Shown here: one piece after another, positions 27,390 to 42,072 of the stretch
Layout: every line of letters starts with the position of its first letter
How positions within the stretch are numbered: the first letter of the stretch is position 1
Source: DATAOG01 sp963753685
GTDB lineage: Bacteria > Pseudomonadota > Alphaproteobacteria > Geminicoccales > Geminicoccaceae
Direction: 5' to 3'
NCBI GenBank assembly: GCA_963753685.1
Contig: CAVWDE010000020.1
Coordinates: 248,001 to 312,000 of the forward strand
Length of the DNA stretch: 64,000 nt
The notes under the pieces: generated by a model
Told to the model about the DNA's origin: nothing
What the model saw: only the letters and a program-made list of their open reading frames with translations
Databases searched by the model: none
Translations under genes and position numbers: made by a program

Positions 27390-28586
27390 ATGTTGCCCCG
27401 GCGTCCTCTCTGCCTGCTGGTCGGCGCGCTCGCGCTCGCCCTGTCCGGCAGCGCCGCGGCCGAGATCCGGATCGGCTTCGCCAGCCCGCTGAGCGGACCT
27501 TACGCTGCGTCCGGCGCTCGCAGCCGGGTCGCGGTCGAGCTGGCGGTGGCCGATCTGAACCGCCACGGCGGCGTGCTCGGCCAGCCGGTGACGCTCAGCG
27601 TCGCCGACGACGCCTGCGGCCTGCAGCAGGCGATCGAGGCGGCCCGCCAGCTGGTCGCGGCCGGAGTGCGCGCGGTGATCGGGCACCTGTGCTCGCATTC
27701 CTCGCTGCTCGCGGCCGGCATCTACGAGACCGCCGATGTCCTGATGATCACGCCCGCCTCGACCCATCCCCGCCTGACCGAGGAGGGCCGGCAGAACGTG
27801 TTCCGGCTGAAGGGGCGGGACGACCGGCAGGGCCAGCTCGCCGCCGACCTCCTGGCGGCGAACTGGCCGGGCCGGGCGATCGCGATCCTGCACGACGGCA
27901 GCGTCTATGGCGAGGACCTGGCGATCCAGACGCGCCGGCAGCTGCGGGCCGCGGGCGTGGCCGAGGCGATTTACGACCTGTACACGCCGGGTCAGGCCGA
28001 CTATTCGGCGCTCGCGGCGAAGCTGCAGGCGGCCGGCATCGAGGTGCTCTATCTCGGCGGCTACGGCGCGGATGCGGCGCGCATCCTGCGGGCGCTGCGG
28101 GCGCGCGGCGACGATCTCCAGCTGGTCGGCGGCGACGGGCTCGGCATGGATGAGTTCTGGACGATCGCCGGCCGGGAAGGTGCGGGCACGCTGTTCAGCA
28201 CCCGGCCGAATCCGAGGGGCCTGCCGGCGGCCGCTGACGTGATGGCCCGGCTGCAGGCCCAGGGTCTGCCCAAGCGCACGAGCGGCCTCGGCTGGTATGC
28301 GGCGGTCCAGGTCTGGGCCCAGGCGGCCGAGCGGGCGGGCACGCCCGATCTGCCGGCGGTCACCAGGATATTGCGCCGGGGCCACTTCGACACCGTGCTC
28401 GGGCGGGTCGCGTTCGACCAGAAGGGCGATCTCGAGGGTGCCACCTGGCAGTGGCAGGTCTGGAAGGAGGGCGACTACGCGCCGCTCACCGAGCCCGAGC
28501 GTGACGCCCGCGTTCCGATCCCGGGCGCCCATGCGGCCCGCCCGCCGTCGGCGCTGATCGCGACCGGCGCACCACGCGCGCGCTGA
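27390..28586 (+). CDS. branched-chain amino acid-type ABC transporter substrate-binding protein
   Basis: 398 aa periplasmic binding protein of the LivK/Peripla_BP_6 class. Signal peptide LCLLVGALALALSGSAAA, then EIRIGFASPLSGPYAASGAR. Further landmarks are VIGHLCSHSSLLAAGIYE, MITPASTHPRLTEEG, VYGEDLAIQ and the Tyr-rich VLYLGGYGADAARILRALR. The C-terminal ~40 residues are Pro/Ala-rich. No permease or ATPase genes adjoin it, so it either serves a distant transporter or acts as a sensor. Ligand unknown. Confidence 0.9.
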   Translation: MLPRRPLCLLVGALALALSGSAAAEIRIGFASPLSGPYAASGARSRVAVELAVADLNRHGGVLGQPVTLSVADDACGLQQAIEAARQLVAAGVRAVIGHLCSHSSLLAAGIYETADVLMITPASTHPRLTEEGRQNVFRLKGRDDRQGQLAADLLAANWPGRAIAILHDGSVYGEDLAIQTRRQLRAAGVAEAIYDLYTPGQADYSALAAKLQAAGIEVLYLGGYGADAARILRALRARGDDLQLVGGDGLGMDEFWTIAGREGAGTLFSTRPNPRGLPAAADVMARLQAQGLPKRTSGLGWYAAVQVWAQAAERAGTPDLPAVTRILRRGHFDTVLGRVAFDQKGDLEGATWQWQVWKEGDYAPLTEPERDARVPIPGAHAARPPSALIATGAPRAR

Positions 28587-28866
28587 AGACCGTGCGGGCG
28601 CAGAGGCGCTCGCAGATCGTGGAGCTGGCCAGCGGTCGCGACCGCAGCCCGTTGCGGTCGCGACCGCTGCCTGGTGGATTGGGACCCAAGCCAGTCTGGC
28701 GCGTCCGCACCGGTCGCAGGATGAGGATCGGAGCGTAGGGCTTGGGCGCCGGGTCTGCCCGGCATGATGCCCGCGGACCAACGTCGCCGATTGTGGCGAA
28801 GCCTGCGCGCTGGGGCTGCCCGGTCGAACGCCCTCGCCGCCGAACCCGGCGCTGCCCGTGCGATGC

Positions 28867-28942
28867 TGGTGGGCCCGGCAGGATTCGAACCTGCGACAAC
28901 ACCGTTATGAGCGGCGCGTTCTGACCACTGAACTACGGGCCC
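28867..28942 (-). tRNA. tRNA with anticodon CAT (elongator Met or Ile2)
   Basis: 76 bases including an encoded CCA. Acceptor GGGCCCG/CGGGCCC, D arm GTTC...GAAC, anticodon loop CTCATAA (anticodon at 28909-28907), TPsiC arm GCAGG TTCGAAT CCTGC. G1-C72 pairing rules out initiator tRNA. CAT can be elongator Met or lysidine-modified Ile2; I cannot separate them with confidence. Confidence 0.93.
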
Positions 28943-29171
28943 GGCGCCGAAACCCTCTCGCGAGGCGGACCCCCCGTCAAGCCGTTCAGCGACCGTTCAG
29001 CTTGGCCGGGCCATCTTCGGTCGCGTTGCAAGCAAGCAGCGGGAGGAACGATCCGGGTCAGCCAACCACCATAGCCGCAGCGAGCGGCGTGCGGGCAGGA
29101 CGACGCCGGCCAACCGGAGGCGACCGGTGTGTGGGCAACGCCCGCGACAGCGTTCGCGCTGACGGCGTCCG

Positions 29172-31170
<1,999 letters not shown>

Positions 31171-31273
31171 GCGGCCGTTCCTTCTTTGCCCAATGATCAG
31201 CTGACCCCGACAGCCTGGGCGCCCCACGCTGCCCAGGCTGCGGATGCCGGCGCGGCCAGGACCGCGGCGACCG

Positions 31274-33110
31274 TCATTCGTTCGGATCCGGCGCGGGTCG
31301 CAGCGGGGCGCCGGCCGGATCGACCGGATTGAGCAGACGGTTCACCGCCATGAGCCAGGCTCCCGCGTCGTCGCGCTGCTCGGCCACGGCTGCCGACGCG
31401 GCCCGCGGCCGGGCCCGCCGCTCGGCGAAGTGCCGATGGCGGACGACACAGGCGCGCCAACCGTCAAGCACCGCACCGCTTGCCGCTCCATCCTGGTAGA
31501 ACCATGCCGTTTGCGGACCACGGGCCACCAGCTGCTTGACCAACCCGGCAAAACCGGTCTCGCACAGGTGGTTGCTCAATCCTCTGGGGTCAAGGTGGCC
31601 GGACTCGGCGTACCAGGAAAGAATCGCCTGATGCAGCGAATCCAGCTCCGGCTCGGCGAATTCCAGCCCCGCAAGCTCCTCCTCGACCTCGAGCAGGAGC
31701 TCGGGATGGACCAGGACCGGTCCGAACAGCTGGCGGGCATCGGTGAGCTCGGTCTTGATCAGCTCCTGCGCCAGACGCCGGGCGCCGACCCCTGGGCCGG
31801 CATCGCCGGCGACCAGGGAGGGCGGGGCATGGGCGCGCCGCTCCTTGCGGCCGACCGCCAGCTGCAGGCGCTTGAAGAAGGCGTTGAGGAACAGCCGGCT
31901 CAGGGTCGGGTCCGGGATCGTGGCGGCGAGCTCGCGGAAGCGCTTCTCCAGCGCCAGGCGCTGCTGCGGCACCTGCAGCGAGCGGGTGGCGCTCTCGCGG
32001 CTCCACAGCAGCTCATGCAGCGGGATCGCCTCGCCGATCACCTTGGCCAGGAAGTCCCGGCCGCGGCGCCGCAGGATCGAATCCGGGTCCTGGCCGGGCG
32101 GCAGGAGGGCAAAGCGCAGCGACTTGCCGGCGCTCAAGCAGCGGCAGCGCCCGCTCGATCAGCCGATGGGCCGCGCGCAGGCCCGCCTCGTCGCCGTCCA
32201 GGCAGACGACCGGCTCGTCGGCCTGCTGCCAGAGCAGGGCGAGCTGGGCCTCGGTCACCGCCGTGCCGAGCGGCGCCACGGCGTTCGCAAAGCCGGCCTG
32301 GGCGAGCGCGATCACGTCCATGTAGCCCTCGGCCACGATCACCGTGCCGCGCTCGCGGACCGCCGGCCTTGCGAGCGCCAGGCCGTACAGCAGCTCGCCT
32401 TTGTGAAAGAGCGGCGTGTCGGGGGTGTTGAGGTACTTGGCGCGCGCCTCGCCGAGCGCCCGGCCGCCGAAGCCGACGATCCGGCCGCGCCGGTCGTGGA
32501 TCGGGAACATGACCCGGTGGCGGAAGCGGTCGAAGCTCGGGCCGCCGTCCTCGGGCTGGACCAGGAGGCCCGCCTCGAGCGCGCTGGGCTCAGCGTAGCC
32601 CTCGGCCTGGAGCGCGCGCTTGAGGGCGGTGCGCTCGGAAGGCGCGTAGCCGAGGCCGAAGCGGAGGATGGTCGCGGCGTCGAGCCCGCGCTTTGCCAGA
32701 TAGGCGGCCGCCTCGGTGCCCTGCGCACTCTCCAGGCGGCCGGCCAGCCAGCGCGCCGCCGCCTCGTTGACCGCGTAGAGGGTGCGATCGACCGGCGGCT
32801 CGGCGTTGCCGGCACGGCGCGGCGCCGGCAGGCCGGTCAGCTCGGCGAGGCGCGAGATCGCCTGGCCGAAGTCCAGGCCCTCGAGCGCCATGACGAAGTC
32901 GATCGCGTTGCCGTGCTGGCCGCAGCCGAAGCAGTGATAGAAGCCCTTGGCCTCGGAGACCGTGAACGAGGGCGTCTTTTCCTGATGGAACGGGCACAGG
33001 CCCAGGTGCTCGCGGCCCCGGCGCGTGAGCCGGACGTGGCGCGCCACGATCTCGATCAGGGGCAGGCGCGCCTTGAATTCCTCGAGCGAGATCGCGCCCC
33101 CGTCAGCCAT
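31274..33110 (-). CDS. dnaG: DNA primase, with one frame break
   Basis: Synthesises RNA primers for replication. ATG 33110 (GTG 33113 also in frame). N-terminal zinc ribbon LCPFHQEKTPSFTVSEAKGF with CFGCGQHG, RNA-polymerase domain, Toprim with VIVAEGYMDVIALAQAG and VVCLDGDEAGLRAA, then the DnaB-binding helical domain. The frame breaks after ERALPLL at ~32136-32137. Dropping one base continues as SAGKSLRFALLPPGQDPDSI, as expected for DnaG. The 1837-base total is 3n+1, so one extra base explains everything; about 611 aa when repaired. Confidence 0.94.
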
Positions 33111-33295
33111 CACGGGTCAGCCATCGCGGCCGCTGCGCGGCCATAACGCGTGGAGGCGCCGATGTCGCACGCGCTGTTCAGTCTCTGGTTGAGCTTGCCC
33201 TGCCCGATCTTTGTGCTCGACAGGCGGCCGGCCTGTCAACGATTGCCTCAAGGTCGTCGGGGCGGCGTCGGGGCCGGGTCGGGGCCGCGGCGGTG

Positions 33296-33802
33296 TCAGC
33301 CGAGGTGCTGGCAGACGAGGCGGCGCGCTTTGGCGAAGTCCATCCGACCGGGATAGCGGTGCTTGAGCTCGGAGATCACGCGCCCGGTGTCCTTGAGCTT
33401 CTGCACTCCGAGGTCGGCGATCACCCGGGTGACCGCCTCGGCGCAGGCGGCCTCGTCGAGCTGCCGGGGCAGGAGGCGCTTGATGACCTCGATCTCCTCG
33501 GCCTCGCGCGCGGCGAGCTCGAGCTGGCCGCTCTCCTCGTAGCGGCGGATGCTCTCGCACCGCTGGCCGACCATCGCCTGCAGCATCTCCAGCAGCTCGG
33601 CGTCGGACAGCCCGTCCGGATGGCCTTCGCTGCGCGACTGCTGATCGCGCTCCTTGAGCGCGGCATGGATCAGGCGGACGATCGCCAGGCCGCACCGATC
33701 GTCGGTCTCGGTCGCGGCCCGTAGCGCTTCGGTCAGCTGCTCGCGTAGCACCGGCTCGCTCCTCACAGGCTTTGTCTGTTCGACTAGCATTGCCATTTCC
33801 AT
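33296..33802 (-). CDS. GatB/YqeY domain protein
   Basis: 168 aa soluble protein of the YqeY family, related to the tail domain of GatB and thought to bind tRNA-linked complexes; cellular role not settled. Landmarks: LREQLTEALRAATETDD at the start, REAEEIEVIKRLLPRQLDEA, and a Lys-rich C-terminus (ELKHRYPGRMDFAKARRLV). It is the first gene of the yqeY-dnaG-rpoD operon, divergent from carA, a very common alphaproteobacterial arrangement. ATG 33802, with a second ATG two codons later. Confidence 0.9.
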   Translation of the reverse strand: MEMAMLVEQTKPVRSEPVLREQLTEALRAATETDDRCGLAIVRLIHAALKERDQQSRSEGHPDGLSDAELLEMLQAMVGQRCESIRRYEESGQLELAAREAEEIEVIKRLLPRQLDEAACAEAVTRVIADLGVQKLKDTGRVISELKHRYPGRMDFAKARRLVCQHLG

Positions 33803-33947
33803 CCCGCAAGTCGGCCGAATGGGCCATTGCCGCGCCGCTTGACGGCGGTTTCAACCGTGGCGTAAGGTCCGCCCGCTCGCACTCCCGGCCGCACGCCGGT
33901 CTCCCGGGCGCATGGGCCGCGCTGCCAAGCTACGAGCTGCCGTTTTC

Positions 33948-35098
33948 ATGACTCTTACCGATCGCTCCCGGGCCCCCGCCAGCCTCGTGCTCGCGGACGG
34001 CACGGTGTTCCACGGCCAAGGCCTGGGCGCGCCCGCCGAGGTGGTCGGCGAGCTGGTCTTCAACACCGCCATGACCGGCTACCAGGAGATCCTGACCGAC
34101 CCGTCCTACGCCGGCCAGCTGATCACCTTCACCTTTCCCCATATCGGCAACGTCGGCACCAACGAGGACGACATCGAGGCCAGCACCTGCTGGGCGCGCG
34201 GTCTCGTGCTGCGCGCGCCGGTCACCGACCCGTCCAACTATCGCGCCGCGGCGCATCTCGATCGCTGGCTCGTCCGCCAGGGGCTGGTCGGGATCGCCGG
34301 CATCGACACGCGACGGCTGACCCGTCACCTGCGCACCGCCGGCGCCCAGACCGCCGCGCTCGGGTTCGATCCCGAGCAGGGCCCGGACCTGGACCGCCTC
34401 GCAACGCTCGCCCGTGACTGGCCGGGTCTGGTCGGCATGGACCTTGCCTCGGAGGTGTCCTGCCGGCAGCGCTATGGCTGGACAGGCACCGTCTGGCGCT
34501 ATCCCGACGGCTACGGTGAGGACGCCGACGGCCGCTACCATGTGGTTGCGGTCGATTACGGAATCAAGCGCAACATCCTGCGCTCGCTGGTCTCGCAGGG
34601 CCTGCGGGTCACCGTGGTGCCGGCGCGCACGCCCGCGGACGACATCCTGGCGCTGGCGCCCGATGGCATCTTTCTCGCCAACGGCCCGGGCGACCCGGCG
34701 GCGACCGGGACGTTCGCGGTGCCGGAGATCCAAAAGCTCCTGGCGAGCGACAAGCCGCTGTTCGGGATCTGCCTCGGCCATCAGATGCTGGCGCTGGCGC
34801 TCGGCGCCACCACCGAGAAGATGAAGTTCGGCCATCACGGCGCCAACCACCCGGTGCAGGACCTGGCCACGGGCAAGGTCGAGATCACGAGCCAGAACCA
34901 CGGCTTCGCGGTCCGGCCGGAGAGCCTGCCCGCGGGCGTCGAGGCGACCCATGTGTCGCTGTTCGACGGCTCGCTCGAGGGCCTCTCCGTCCGCGACCGG
35001 CCGGTGTTCTCGGTCCAGTATCACCCCGAAGCCTCGCCCGGGCCCAATGACAGCGCCTATCTGTTCGAGCGTTTCCTGCGGCTGATCGAGCGCGGCTG

Positions 35099-35099
<1 letters not shown>
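33948..35099 (+). CDS. carA: carbamoyl-phosphate synthase small (glutaminase) subunit
   Basis: Hydrolyses glutamine and channels ammonia to CarB for arginine and pyrimidine synthesis. 383 aa from ATG 33948; ATG 33912 is in frame but adds a non-conserved basic extension. N-terminal LADGTVFHGQGLGAPAEVVG. Class I glutaminase triad: Cys in LFGICLGHQML, and His and Glu in YHPEASPGPND. The stop overlaps the carB ATG (TGATG, 35097-35101), so the subunits are translationally coupled. Confidence 0.96.
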
Positions 35100-38355
<3,256 letters not shown>

Positions 38356-38359
<4 letters not shown>

Positions 38360-38380
38360 CGAGGTCCTTGCTCTCGCTAG
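38356..38380 (+). terminator. weak hairpin after carB
   Basis: Inverted repeat CTAGCGAG/CTCGCTAG (38356-38363, 38373-38380) with a 9-base loop, overlapping the carB stop. No T-run follows, so it may only slow or stabilise transcription between carB and greA. Confidence 0.25.
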
Positions 38381-38443
38381 CAACGTTCCCGCCTGTGGAC
38401 GTGCCCTCTGGCGCACGGACGCAGTGCTTTGTGATGGTCACCG

Positions 38444-38938
38444 ATGAGCAACCGGATCCCGATGACCTCGGGCGGCTATGCGCGGCTCGAGCAAGAGCTC
38501 AAGCGTTTGAAGTACGACGAGCGGCCGGCCGTGATCAAGGCGCTCGCGGAGGCGCGCGAGCACGGCGACCTGTCGGAGAACGCCGAGTACCATGCGGCGC
38601 GCGAACGCCAGAGCTTCATCGAAGGTCGGGTGCTCGAGCTCGAGGACAAGGTCGCGCGCGCCGAGATCATCGACATCAGTCAGCAGGGCGGCTCGACGGT
38701 CAAGTTCGGGGCCCAGGTCAAGCTGGTCGACGAGGAGACCGAGGAGGAGGTCGTCTACCAGGTGGTCGGGCCGGACGAGGCCGAGATCCAGCGCGGCCTG
38801 CTGTCGATCAGCGCGCCGCTCGGCCGCGCCCTGATCGGGCGCGAGGCCGGCGATACGGTCGAGGTGCCGACCCCGCGTGGAACCCGCTATTTCGAGATCC
38901 TCGAGGTCGCCTATCCGGGCGAGATCCGATCCCGCTGA
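38444..38938 (+). CDS. greA: transcription elongation factor GreA
   Basis: 164 aa. Rescues backtracked RNA polymerase by stimulating transcript cleavage. N-terminal coiled coil with the acidic tip motif GDLSENAEYHAARERQ, then the FKBP-like C-terminal domain (VVGPDEAEIQRGLLSISAPL). Start ATG 38444; an ATG six codons later is possible. carB-greA adjacency is common in alphaproteobacteria. Confidence 0.95.
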   Translation: MSNRIPMTSGGYARLEQELKRLKYDERPAVIKALAEAREHGDLSENAEYHAARERQSFIEGRVLELEDKVARAEIIDISQQGGSTVKFGAQVKLVDEETEEEVVYQVVGPDEAEIQRGLLSISAPLGRALIGREAGDTVEVPTPRGTRYFEILEVAYPGEIRSR

Positions 38939-40058
38939 TCGCGGGGCCCGGTCGGCGGCGCCGCCCCGGATCTGGGTGCTGCTCGACCAGCGACCGGGCA
39001 ACCGCAACCAGGTGCTGGCCGTGGCCGAGGCGCTGGGTTGGCCGTTTGCGACCAAGGAGATCGGCTATGGGCCGCTGGCGCGGCTGCCCAACTGGCTGCT
39101 CGGGCGCTCGCTGCTCGGCCTGACGCCGGCGGCGCGGGCCGCTCTCGTCCCGCCCTGGCCCGCGCTGGTGATCACGGCCGGCCGGCGCAGCCTGTCGGTG
39201 GCGCGCTGGCTGAAGCGCCGCCAGCCGGCGACGTTCCTGGTCCAGCTGATGTGGCCGGGCTCGGCGCGCGGGCTCGATCTGATCGCGGTCCCGGCGCACG
39301 ACCGGGTGGCGGACCGGCCGCACCTCATTCACACCGCGGGCGTGCCGCATCGGATCACCGCCGCGCGCCTGGCCGAAGCCGCCGCCGCCCTGGCGCCACG
39401 ACTTGCCGACCTGCCGCGGCCCTGGATCGCCTGCCTGGTCGGCGGCAGCAACCTGCGCGTCCGGTTCACCCGCGCCGATGCCACCGCGCTCGGGCGCCAG
39501 GCGAGCGCGCTCGCGCGCGCGCGCGCCGGCAGCCTCCTGATCACCACCAGCCGGCGCACCGATGCCCGCTGCATCCCGGCCTTGAGGGCCGCGCTCGACG
39601 GCCCGGGGCTGGTGCATCGCTGGACGCCGCAAAGCCTCGGGCAGAGCCGCGATGAGCGATCAGGCGAGGGTCCCGACGGGAGCTCGGAGAAGCACGCCGA
39701 GACCGAGGGCAATCCCTATCTGGGCCTGCTTGGCGCCGCGGATGCGATCATCGTGACCGCGGATTCGGCGTCGATGTGCATGGAGGCCTGCGCGACCGGC
39801 AAGCCCGTGTTCCTGTTCCGGCCGGCGGCAGGGGTTTCGAGGCGGCTCGCTCGGCTGCATGCAGCACTCCAGGACCAGGGCCGTCTGTGCCCGCTCGGCA
39901 GCGCCTGGCCGGAACGCCGGCCGCCGCCACCCAACCCGGCGGACGCGGTCGCCGCCGCGATCCGGGCGCGGTTTGCGCGCGGGACCGATCAGCGCAGCCG
40001 CGGGGCAGGCGGTAGCGCCGGCGCCCCGGACATCTTAAATCTACGCGACCAGGCGTAG
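38877..40058 (+). CDS. mitochondrial fission ELM1 family protein
   Basis: Conserved alphaproteobacterial protein of the ELM1 family (DUF1022), similar to GT-B glycosyltransferases; role unknown in bacteria. IWVLLDQRPGNRNQVLAVAE opens the domain, followed by LIAVPAHDRV, IACLVGGSNLRVRFTRADA and VTADSASMCMEACATGKPVF. Conserved sequence starts at ~38970, yet no good start precedes it. The only starts are GTG 38877, deep inside greA, and GTG 38976, which removes the first strand. An unseen indel near the greA end is possible. An inserted-looking ERSGEGPDGSSEKHAETEGN loop is unusual. Confidence 0.82.
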   Translation: MEPAISRSSRSPIRARSDPADRGARSAAPPRIWVLLDQRPGNRNQVLAVAEALGWPFATKEIGYGPLARLPNWLLGRSLLGLTPAARAALVPPWPALVITAGRRSLSVARWLKRRQPATFLVQLMWPGSARGLDLIAVPAHDRVADRPHLIHTAGVPHRITAARLAEAAAALAPRLADLPRPWIACLVGGSNLRVRFTRADATALGRQASALARARAGSLLITTSRRTDARCIPALRAALDGPGLVHRWTPQSLGQSRDERSGEGPDGSSEKHAETEGNPYLGLLGAADAIIVTADSASMCMEACATGKPVFLFRPAAGVSRRLARLHAALQDQGRLCPLGSAWPERRPPPPNPADAVAAAIRARFARGTDQRSRGAGGSAGAPDILNLRDQA

Positions 40059-40071
40059 GAAAGGTCGAGCC

Positions 40072-41055
40072 ATGGCGGCGACGCGCCACTGCAAGGTTTT
40101 GATCATCGGCTCCGGGCCGGCCGGCTATACCGCGGCGATCTACGCCGCCCGGGCCAATCTGCAGCCGGTCCTGATCCAGGGGCTCCAGGTCGGCGGCCAG
40201 CTGTCGGGCACCACCGACGTCGAGAACTATCCCGGCTTTGCGGAAGTCATCCTCGGCCCCTGGCTGATGGAGCAGATGGCGGCCCAGGCCGCGAACTGCG
40301 GCGCCGAGCTGGTGTTCGACAGCATCACCGAGCTCGACCTCGGACGGCGGCCGTTCGTGTGCCGGGCGGATTCCGGCGACCGGTACCTCGCCGAGAGCCT
40401 GATCCTTGCGACCGGCGCCCAGGCCCGCTGGCTCGGCCTGCCGGGCGAGAAGACCTTCGCCGGCCACGGCGTCTCGGCCTGCGCGACCTGCGACGGCTTC
40501 TTCTTCCGGGGCAAGCCGGTCGCGGTGATCGGCGGCGGCAACACCGCGGTCGAGGAGGCGCTCTACCTGAGCCAGATGGCGAGCCACGTGACCCTGGTCC
40601 ACCGGCGTGGCGAGCTGCGCGCCGAAAAGGTCCTGCAGGATCGCCTGTTCCGCAACCCCAAGGTTACTGTGGTCTGGCAGAGCGTGCTCGAGGAGATCCT
40701 CGGGCAGGAGCAGCCGCGCGCGGTCACCGGGGTGCGTCTGCGCGACGTCCGGAGCGGGGCGCTGCGCGAGCTTGCGGTCGAGGGTCTGTTCATCGCGATC
40801 GGCCACGATCCGGCGACCGCGCTGGTCAGGGGGCAGCTCGAGATGGACGCGGGCGGCTACGTGATCACGGCGCCGGACAGCACCAGGACCAGCGTCGAGG
40901 GCGTGTTCGCCGCCGGCGATGTCCAGGACCGGATCTATCGCCAGGCCGTGACCGCGGCCGGCACCGGCTGCATGGCGGCGCTCGAGGCCGAGAAGTTCCT
41001 GGCCGGGATCGAGGCCGAGGCGCCGGCCATGGCCGCCTATGGTGCGGGCGCCTGA
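40072..41055 (+). CDS. trxB: thioredoxin-disulfide reductase
   Basis: 327 aa flavoprotein that reduces thioredoxin with NADPH. FAD site VLIIGSGPAGYTAAIYAARA, redox-active CxxC in SACATCDGFFFRG, NADPH site VAVIGGGNTAVEEALYLSQM, and C-terminal FAD motif GVFAAGDVQDRIYRQAVTAA. ATG 40072 is preceded by AGGAAAGG. It is followed 11 bases later by a LysR gene, a pairing often seen in alphaproteobacteria. Confidence 0.96.
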   Translation: MAATRHCKVLIIGSGPAGYTAAIYAARANLQPVLIQGLQVGGQLSGTTDVENYPGFAEVILGPWLMEQMAAQAANCGAELVFDSITELDLGRRPFVCRADSGDRYLAESLILATGAQARWLGLPGEKTFAGHGVSACATCDGFFFRGKPVAVIGGGNTAVEEALYLSQMASHVTLVHRRGELRAEKVLQDRLFRNPKVTVVWQSVLEEILGQEQPRAVTGVRLRDVRSGALRELAVEGLFIAIGHDPATALVRGQLEMDAGGYVITAPDSTRTSVEGVFAAGDVQDRIYRQAVTAAGTGCMAALEAEKFLAGIEAEAPAMAAYGAGA

Positions 41056-41066
41056 GGAGCCGGGCG

Positions 41067-41975
41067 ATGATCGACTGGGACCGGGTGCGCGTGTTCCGGG
41101 GGGTCGCGGAGGCGGGCAGCTTCACGCGCGCCGCCGAGTCCCTGGGCCTCAGCCAGTCGGCGATCAGCCGCCAGATCAGCGCGCTCGAGGAGGATCTGCG
41201 CACGCCCCTGTTCCACCGGCACGCGCGCGGCCTGGTGCTGACCGAGCAGGGCGAGATCCTGCTCGAGACCGCTCAGGAGATCGCCGGGCGCATGGCCGCG
41301 GTCGAGACCCGGCTCGACGACGCCAAGGGGCATCCCGCGGGCCACCTCAAGATCAACACCACGGTCGGCTTCGGCACCGTCTGGCTGACCGCGCATCTGA
41401 GCGAGTTCCTCGATCTCTATCCGGAGATCACGGTGTCGCTGATCGTGATCGACACCGAGCTCGACCTCAGCATGCGCGAGGCCGACGTCGCGATCCGGCT
41501 GAATCCGCCGCGCCAGCCCGACCTGATCCAGAAGCGGCTGATGACGGTGCATACCCATCTCTATGCCGCGCCGGAGTATCTGGAGGCGGCGCCGCCGCTC
41601 GCGAGCGCTGCCGACCTGGACCGCCATCGCCTGATCGTCTACGGCGCCGAGGCGACGCCGCCGCCGGTGCCGAGCCTGAACTGGGTGCTGATCGCCGGGC
41701 GCGCCGAGGACGATCCGCAGCCGCCGCGGCGCGCGACCCTGCTGATCAACAACGTCTATGGCATGCTGCGCGCGACCGAGCGCGGCCTCGGTGTGGCGTC
41801 GCTGCCAGACTATCTGTGCTCGACCTCACGGCGCCTGGTCCGGGTCCTGCCGCAGCTGGAGGGGCCGACCTTCGACGCCTATTTCGTCTACCCCGAGGAG
41901 ATGCGCGCTTCCAAGCGGGTCAGCGTGTTCCGTGACTTCCTGCTGCGCAAGATGGCGGAACAGGCGGTGTGGTAG
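41067..41975 (+). CDS. LysR family transcriptional regulator
   Basis: 302 aa. N-terminal winged HTH: FRGVAEAGSFTRAAESLGLS then QSAISRQISALEEDL. The effector domain follows (LKINTTVGFGTVWLTAHLSE). Start ATG 41067; the frame extends far upstream but there it is antisense to nothing and out of frame with trxB. Probably cotranscribed with trxB. Effector and targets unknown. An inverted repeat CTGTGG/CCACAG (41981-42000) follows the stop without a T-run. Confidence 0.93.
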   Translation: MIDWDRVRVFRGVAEAGSFTRAAESLGLSQSAISRQISALEEDLRTPLFHRHARGLVLTEQGEILLETAQEIAGRMAAVETRLDDAKGHPAGHLKINTTVGFGTVWLTAHLSEFLDLYPEITVSLIVIDTELDLSMREADVAIRLNPPRQPDLIQKRLMTVHTHLYAAPEYLEAAPPLASAADLDRHRLIVYGAEATPPPVPSLNWVLIAGRAEDDPQPPRRATLLINNVYGMLRATERGLGVASLPDYLCSTSRRLVRVLPQLEGPTFDAYFVYPEEMRASKRVSVFRDFLLRKMAEQAVW

Positions 41976-42060
41976 CCCATCTGTGGTAGCGTTGCCACAG
42001 CGTTGCAAAAATTCATAGCAGCCATGCATCAAGGCTCTGGCCGAGCAGGGGTCTTTTCAC

Positions 42061-42066
42061 TATATT
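42061..42066 (+). promoter_or_regulatory. possible -10 box of the candidate small RNA
   Basis: TATATT matches five of six bases of the sigma-70 -10 consensus in an AT-rich pocket (TTTTCACTATATTG). No good -35 box lies 16-18 bases upstream (CTGGCC region). The expected start of transcription is about 42073. Confidence 0.4.
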
Positions 42067-42072
42067 GTGCAT

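Noticed and set aside
41981..42000. Inverted repeat CTGTGG/CCACAG as a lysR terminator
   Set aside because: Only 6 bp of stem with no following T-run.
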